Source of the DNA: Turritopsis dohrnii
Lineage: Eukaryota > Cnidaria > Hydrozoa > Anthoathecata > Oceaniidae
Direction of reading: 5' to 3'
NCBI GenBank assembly: GCA_027922465.2
Contig: BQMF02000011.1
Location: forward strand, 1,550,001 to 1,614,000
DNA length: 64,000 bases
Within the stretch, counting starts at the first letter, position 1; each line of letters starts with the position of its first letter. The translations under genes were made by a program, and so were the position numbers. The notes beneath the pieces are model-generated. The model worked only from the letters and a program-made list of their open reading frames with translations. It searched no databases and was not told where the DNA came from. Shown here in pieces: positions 59,601 to 64,000 of the stretch.

Positions 59601-62046
59601 TTGTATACCGCATTCTCTCTAGTAAGAACCCGGGCGGTTCATATTGGAGGAGGGCGCTAATTTGAAAGAACGCGGTATTTATATTATTTTTATCAAAAAT
59701 GTCAAGGACCTAGTTATATTGACGTAATCCAATTTCTGCATACCTACGAAAGATCTTAAAACTGAGATGTCATTTCTTTCCAAAATGAGGCTGTCAGTTC
59801 GCACACTCGCTGGTACAGAGACCCAATCTTCTTTTTCAGCTAAGTTTCTGTAATGGATTGTCACTCGAAGGTCGGATATGTTTGTATGCTCGTTTTGGCG
59901 AATTGTCTCGTACAATCTCGGTAAAATATAATTTTCGTTGATTTTGCTGAAAACAGAAACAAACAAGAGCCAGATGGCGCAAAACGGTAGCAGCAAAAGT
60001 ACTTGCCACAAGAATACTTTTAAATTTAAAATTTTACTTAAAGTTCTTAAACGTTCTGTAAACGTTATTTCTTGAGATATCTTACTGGTGGAAAACAGGC
60101 ATAAACGATATTATAATGTTTAAAATTACTAACTCGTGTAAATAGGGTCTAATCGCAACACCCCAGCAATTTAATTTATTAGAAGACAAAAGAATTATAC
60201 ATGCATGAGCTGTTTATAACGTACATTTTTTTTATAAGAGCTTATGTAGAAAAAAAAAAACGCGTTTCTTCGAAAAAAAAATGTATGTTTTGAATTATAA
60301 TTTTTTGAAACCGAAAATGAAGTAAAACAGATAACTGCCTTTTTTTAACTCGATTTTTGAAAACCTTGATGTTCAAAGACAGAACAGATAGCTAACAAAC
60401 GTAGAAAGTAATAAGAAAGTCTGATCTGTGCTTTACTGACACGAAAAACATATCTATTTTCAAGTGCCAAAGTTCATTGATTCAGTACCATAAAAGTAAC
60501 TAAAAGTCCCAGTTTTATGTAGACCTATTTGATTAATATCCATTCCTTCATCAATTAAGTGATAAAATATCAAAGAAAACGTATTTTAAATGTATGTGAT
60601 TGAAAACCTTCGAAAATTCAAAAGGCTGCGTTCGTTCATTAGAATGTGTATTGAGTTTTTAGTGGGGACTCGCATACTCTAAATCGTAGGCTAAAAACTG
60701 CCGTTTTGGCCGGAGTAGTAGTAGTAGGAGTAGTAGTAGTAGTAGGAGTCCAAGGGTGTTTTAATACGGTATTCGCTTACGCTGCTACCGTAATAAAACA
60801 AAATGTTTCTCGAGTTCAAAATTAAGAAAAATGGACTTCATCTCTATTTTTAAAACCTACCCGTCAGGCGTAGATGGCGCTCCATTGATCTGTTCAACTA
60901 GTTTTGGGATAGTCTGTACGAGGTTAAAATAGACTTCTTCGTCAGTATCTGAGTGACGCCGATCAAAAGAAAGAATTTTTGTTGGTGTCGGCGTTGAAAC
61001 TTTGCCGTCCTTAAAATGCGGAATCAGCCAAATCTGGGAGGTGTCCGCCAAACCGAATTTGGAAGCTGTTTGGAAGATCACGCTATAATATTTAACTTTA
61101 GTGAGTAATATAATCAGTGGGATGTCAGTAGTGCGAAGGGAGTAGAAATATTCATTCAATTCAGCATCATCATGGGAGTTTAGCTGAAACATTTGAATGC
61201 TGAAGCTGATTTTACTATTCTGTTCTTTCTTGTTCAGTTCATCCATCAGTGGTTCGACAAACGCTCTTGAGCAATAATCGCTGTCGGTAATAATAGCGAC
61301 ACCTTTTACCGACAGACTAAATATTAAAAATAGAATAGTTTGACGGTGCATCACTGATTGTTCGATGCATTCTTCATACGGAGTATACAACAGCTGAGAT
61401 TCCTATAGAAACAAGAAATAAGAAACCGTTGGTACTAAAATCATAAAAACAACCAGGTAGCTAGGTTGCTTTGTTTGTTATAAACAAAGTATATTAAGGG
61501 ACTGCGGCCGACCTAGTACCCAGTGGTAACCGCTGATCAAGGCGTTTTCGATGCTAACGGACTTTTGATGCTTAATGGACAACTGTGAAGTTGAGAAATA
61601 GTCACAGTTCTCTGAAAACACCTGGTCTTTTTTGTTGGGTGTGTATTTTTTGTTGCATTTTATTGGACATAGTGAGAAAAGTTTTTGACACCTTTCTATC
61701 ATGAAGATGTAAATTTCCTTTTATAACTTACCAGCTCATGTATAGATGTTTCAAATCTGTAATGGTTATGAACCAATTTTCTGCTTTCGTGCAGTAACAA
61801 GTCGACATTTGTGAACGACAATATGACGTCATGACGTGAGACGCTCGTTTCTTCTATCATGCTTTGTAGATTGCTGTGTTTATCAAAAGGAGTAAAATAC
61901 ATACTGTCATTTTGCAGACCAGATTGCAAGTTGAAGACATCTCGAGTAAACACAGAGTCGTAGAGGATTTGAAATCTTCGTGCTTTTATTACATCAATCC
62001 ACATTAGACCGAGAAGTACTAAAATTCCAGTCACGTAAGTTTTCAT
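56659..62046 (-). CDS. NMDA-receptor-like ionotropic glutamate receptor subunit
   Basis: Seven minus-strand exons: 61732-62046 (ATG), 60861-61402, 59744-59946, 58725-59143, 58139-58519, 57594-57757 and 56659-57169 (stop TGA). They total 2535 nt, 844 aa. A signal peptide (MKTYVTGILVLLGLMWIDVI) leads a short amino-terminal domain of about 330 residues. Ligand-binding lobe S1 has VTILDEPF, CCIGYVIEMF, DGKYG, WNGMIGDLV and LTITKER, which keeps the Arg that binds the ligand carboxylate. M1 is LVLIFSVIGAIFFNYIL. The pore loop follows, then M3 ending TTYTAVLAAQS. Lobe S2 has LKSSSYTTFF and ISDYQFLYYY, which keeps the Asp that binds the amino group. M4 is FGGIILILIVTALLTFVM. The features are closest to GluN1-type subunits. 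M3 and the pore depart from the canonical sequences. Confidence 0.93.
57441..57559 (-). mobile_element. MITE family A, copy 13 (inverted)
   Basis: In the last receptor intron, 35 bp from the exon that begins at 57594. The right terminus GGATTTTGCCCACTGGG is intact; the left terminus is lost. Confidence 0.85.
59169..59328. mobile_element. Hairpin MITE family B, copy 5 (expanded)
   Basis: CAACCTCGCACCCAGGGTTT CTTGCC at the left and GGAAAGACACCCTGGGTTCC at the right. A second left end (CAACCTCAAACCCAGG) lies inside at 59239, suggesting one copy inserted into another. It lies in the receptor intron between exons 3 and 4. Confidence 0.7.
60713..60750. repeat. AGT/AGG microsatellite
   Basis: About twelve GTA triplets interrupted by GGA, in the second receptor intron. 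Confidence 0.85.
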
Positions 62047-62525
62047 AACGCCAGCTGACTGTCAAAAAAGATCTTGTCAAATTAATGAAATCCGTAATTT
62101 TTACCAAACCTTCAAGCAGAGGTCAGGCCACTTGTGTTATTTTTTTAGAATTGAAAAATTGATGAAAATATTTATGAAAAGAAAAGAATAGAATAATTAT
62201 TAAAAATAGACGTAACAATATCGATTACAACTCAAATATTTAAAAACAAAAGTGCATTGTTATGTGAAAGACTTGATATAATATCATCTAGTTGGATACA
62301 TAAAAGAATGAATATATTCCCTTTTGTAGTGGCTTGCAGCTGGCGTAACTTGAACAACAATACGGTACTTCGACTCTAAATTGGCAGCTTTTTTTTCACT
62401 TTTTTATTTTATGTTTATTTTATGTTTATGTTTTGTTTTTATTTTTGTTATTTTGGGTCAATTTTATCTGAAGGTTTCGTAAGACATCCAGAAAGATCAA
62501 TCAATAGGATCCATCCTTTTGACGA

Positions 62526-62606
62526 AAAACCTCAAACCCAACTCTTGCCTTTCTTTGCCACTTTCTGCATATCGAAATCACAATAGAGACTGAGTTTGAG
62601 GTTGGT
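62526..62606. mobile_element. Hairpin MITE family B, copy 6 (degenerate)
   Basis: AACCTCAAACCCAACTCTTG CC at the left and GAGTTTGAGGTTG at the right. Only the outer 11 bases pair well. Confidence 0.5.
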
Positions 62607-62731
62607 GTTGAGCATCATTTATGGTTTGTCACAGAGAAATAAATTTATGCTTGCATTCATCGAATAAGTTTACTCTCTGGTCTCTAATAGACGTCCATTG
62701 TAATATATGGATATGCCCGAAATATACCATT

Positions 62732-62758
62732 ATTATTATTGTTATTATTATTATTAAT
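62732..62758. repeat. TTA microsatellite
   Basis: TTA triplets broken by one TTG, upstream of the receptor start codon. Confidence 0.85.
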
Positions 62759-63128
62759 GTATTTATCTTTCGTTAATATTGCGTTAAAAAGGTTATTTCA
62801 TATTTTAATATATATAACGTTTTAAAAGAAGCTTCTATTTGAAAAGAAAATTGAAAAATTGATTCTACAATTTTCCAACCATTTCCCCGTCTATTACAGA
62901 CCAGACAGTATGGTTGCTGAGAAAAGGCTCGATAACTTAGATCATTTGAAAGTTATTGTAAGTCAAAATGGGAAGAGAGAGAACTTCTCCTGAACATAAC
63001 GCCCTGTTCACACTGATGTAATTTCCATTACTTTCAGTAAATGGATTTATTGGATAAAACAGGAACTCTTGAAGGGATGTTTTATACAGTTTTTCTTTAA
63101 CATTAAATAACATTACACAATACGTTAT

Positions 63129-63275
63129 GATATTCTGTGTTTATATACCTATCAATATGGTACTCTGCGTTTGTATACCTATCAATATGGTATTCTGCGT
63201 TTATATACCTATCAATATGGTATTCTGCGTTTATATACCTATCAATATGGTACTCTGCGTTTGTATACCTAACGT
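63129..63275. repeat. 30-bp minisatellite at the 3' end of the second receptor gene
   Basis: Nearly five copies of TATTCTGCGTTTATATACCT+ATCAATATGG, with T/C and A/G variants alternating between copies. The array touches the stop codon of the receptor exon at 63275. Confidence 0.95.
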
Positions 63276-63809
63276 TACTCTTGTTTGTCATCATTTCTGT
63301 GATCAACGCAACTGGAGGGACATAATTTAGACGAGATTTCATCAATCAAACGCACTTTGTTTTGATGATATCTGCTCTCCTCCTGCTCGTTTTTAATGTC
63401 TGATGGTTTTCCTAGTAAACTTTTAATCTTCTTTGATAGATAGTTTCTGAAATACTTGTAATAGAGAAACTCTGGTAAAAGTAAAGGTGCTGAAAGGATC
63501 ATCGTGCTGAATAGAAGAAGGATCAATCCTCCAAAATGGTCGATCGATAGTTTGACTTTCTTTATAACGGACGCTGATGGCTGGCAAATTTCGGGAAACC
63601 ATTTTCTTTGCAATTCTAAGATAGTTTCTGTTTCAATAAATTTCATGATGGCTCGATCGATTAACACCTTGATGTCTAGGCCCTTTTTCAATGCAAACCC
63701 CTGACCAGTCGTGAGCAAAGGGTCTTTGATTAGCCTCAATTCACAGGATTGGTCTTTCGATAAGTAGTAATATAGGAACATGTAGCCACTGATGAAAGCG
63801 TTTAATGAC
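63275..63809 (-). CDS. Second NMDA-receptor-like gene, last exon (partial)
   Basis: This exon is the counterpart of exon 7 of the neighbouring receptor, with the same acceptor phase and order of parts. It reads SLNAFISGYMFLYYYLSKDQ, then a lobe S2 helix (KVLIDRAIMKFIETETILEL), then M4 (FGGLILLLFSTMILSAPLLL) and a charged cytoplasmic tail; the stop is at 63275-63277. The shared stretch FLYYYLSKDQSC makes tandem duplication clear. The Asp of ISDYQ in the first gene is Gly here (ISGYM). Upstream exons lie outside the window. A donor-like GTAAGA at about 63963-63958 could end the previous exon, but its phase does not match, so I left it out. Confidence 0.88.
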
Positions 63810-64000
63810 CTTAAACATAACATAATAAACAATAAATGTTATACCTTAGTAGCTAATCAAGGTAGCTGTTTATTTCTATATTTATTTATTGAATATTTTT
63901 TTGATTAACCCTTCAGTTCCTTAACGTACTGTTATCAATGAGAACCCTGTGAAGTTAGTCTTACCACATTTAAAGCCCTTATTTTGGCTACGGGTGCTCT

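Noticed and set aside
63129..63275. CRISPR array
   Set aside because: The 30-bp units are contiguous with no spacers, and the genome is eukaryotic.
63103..63345. Repeat-protein-like ORFs (NAEYHIDRYI units)
   Set aside because: These are translations of the 30-bp minisatellite in all open frames.

Overview
This window looks like nuclear DNA from an AT-rich animal. The best fit is a cnidarian, and probably a hydrozoan. That assignment is an inference from gene content: an SYCP3 gene, a divergent Myc, a NOS1AP orthologue with intact PTB introns, NMDA-type receptor genes and very many short inverted-repeat transposons. No species-diagnostic marker was seen. All protein genes are split by GT-AG introns. 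I built gene models by following reading frame and phase across splice sites; every model described as complete closes in frame.

Layout, left to right. 1-7339 (+): the 3' part of a long coiled-coil gene. 8923-12921 (-): casein kinase 2 beta (CSNK2B), 225 aa. 13356-13745 (-): a small unrecognised ORF, head to head with the next gene. 14151-24598 (+): the axonemal dynein factor DNAI7/CASC1, 732 aa in 20 exons, the first of which contributes only the start codon. 27993-29619 (-): the meiotic axis protein SYCP3, 235 aa. 30160-35021 (+): the F-BAR/SH3 protein PACSIN, 446 or 586 aa depending on two in-frame cassette exons. 39510-42512 (-): the PTB adaptor NOS1AP, 492 aa. About 46300-48110 (+): a broken LINE. 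49508-50410: a large foldback element. 54933-56301 (+): a Myc family bHLH-zipper gene. 56659-62046 (-): an NMDA-receptor-like ionotropic glutamate receptor, 844 aa. 63275-63809 (-): the last exon of a tandem paralogue of that receptor, running off the right edge.

The genes do not form one pathway. They are an ordinary metazoan mix of signalling, ciliary, meiotic, endocytic and synaptic functions. Pairings that may matter for regulation are SYCP3/PACSIN (540 bp apart, divergent), the small ORF/DNAI7 (405 bp apart, divergent) and Myc/receptor (357 bp apart, convergent).

Between and inside genes lie many short non-autonomous DNA transposons: at least 13 copies of a roughly 120-bp family ending in CCCAGTGGGCAAA, about six copies of a hairpin family starting CAACCTCGTACCCAGGG, three elements with CAG-type ends and 5-bp target duplications, a PIF/Harbinger-like remnant, and several others. 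The most unusual single observation is an 18-bp perfect inverted repeat that would bury the 3' splice site of the second PACSIN cassette exon in an RNA stem.
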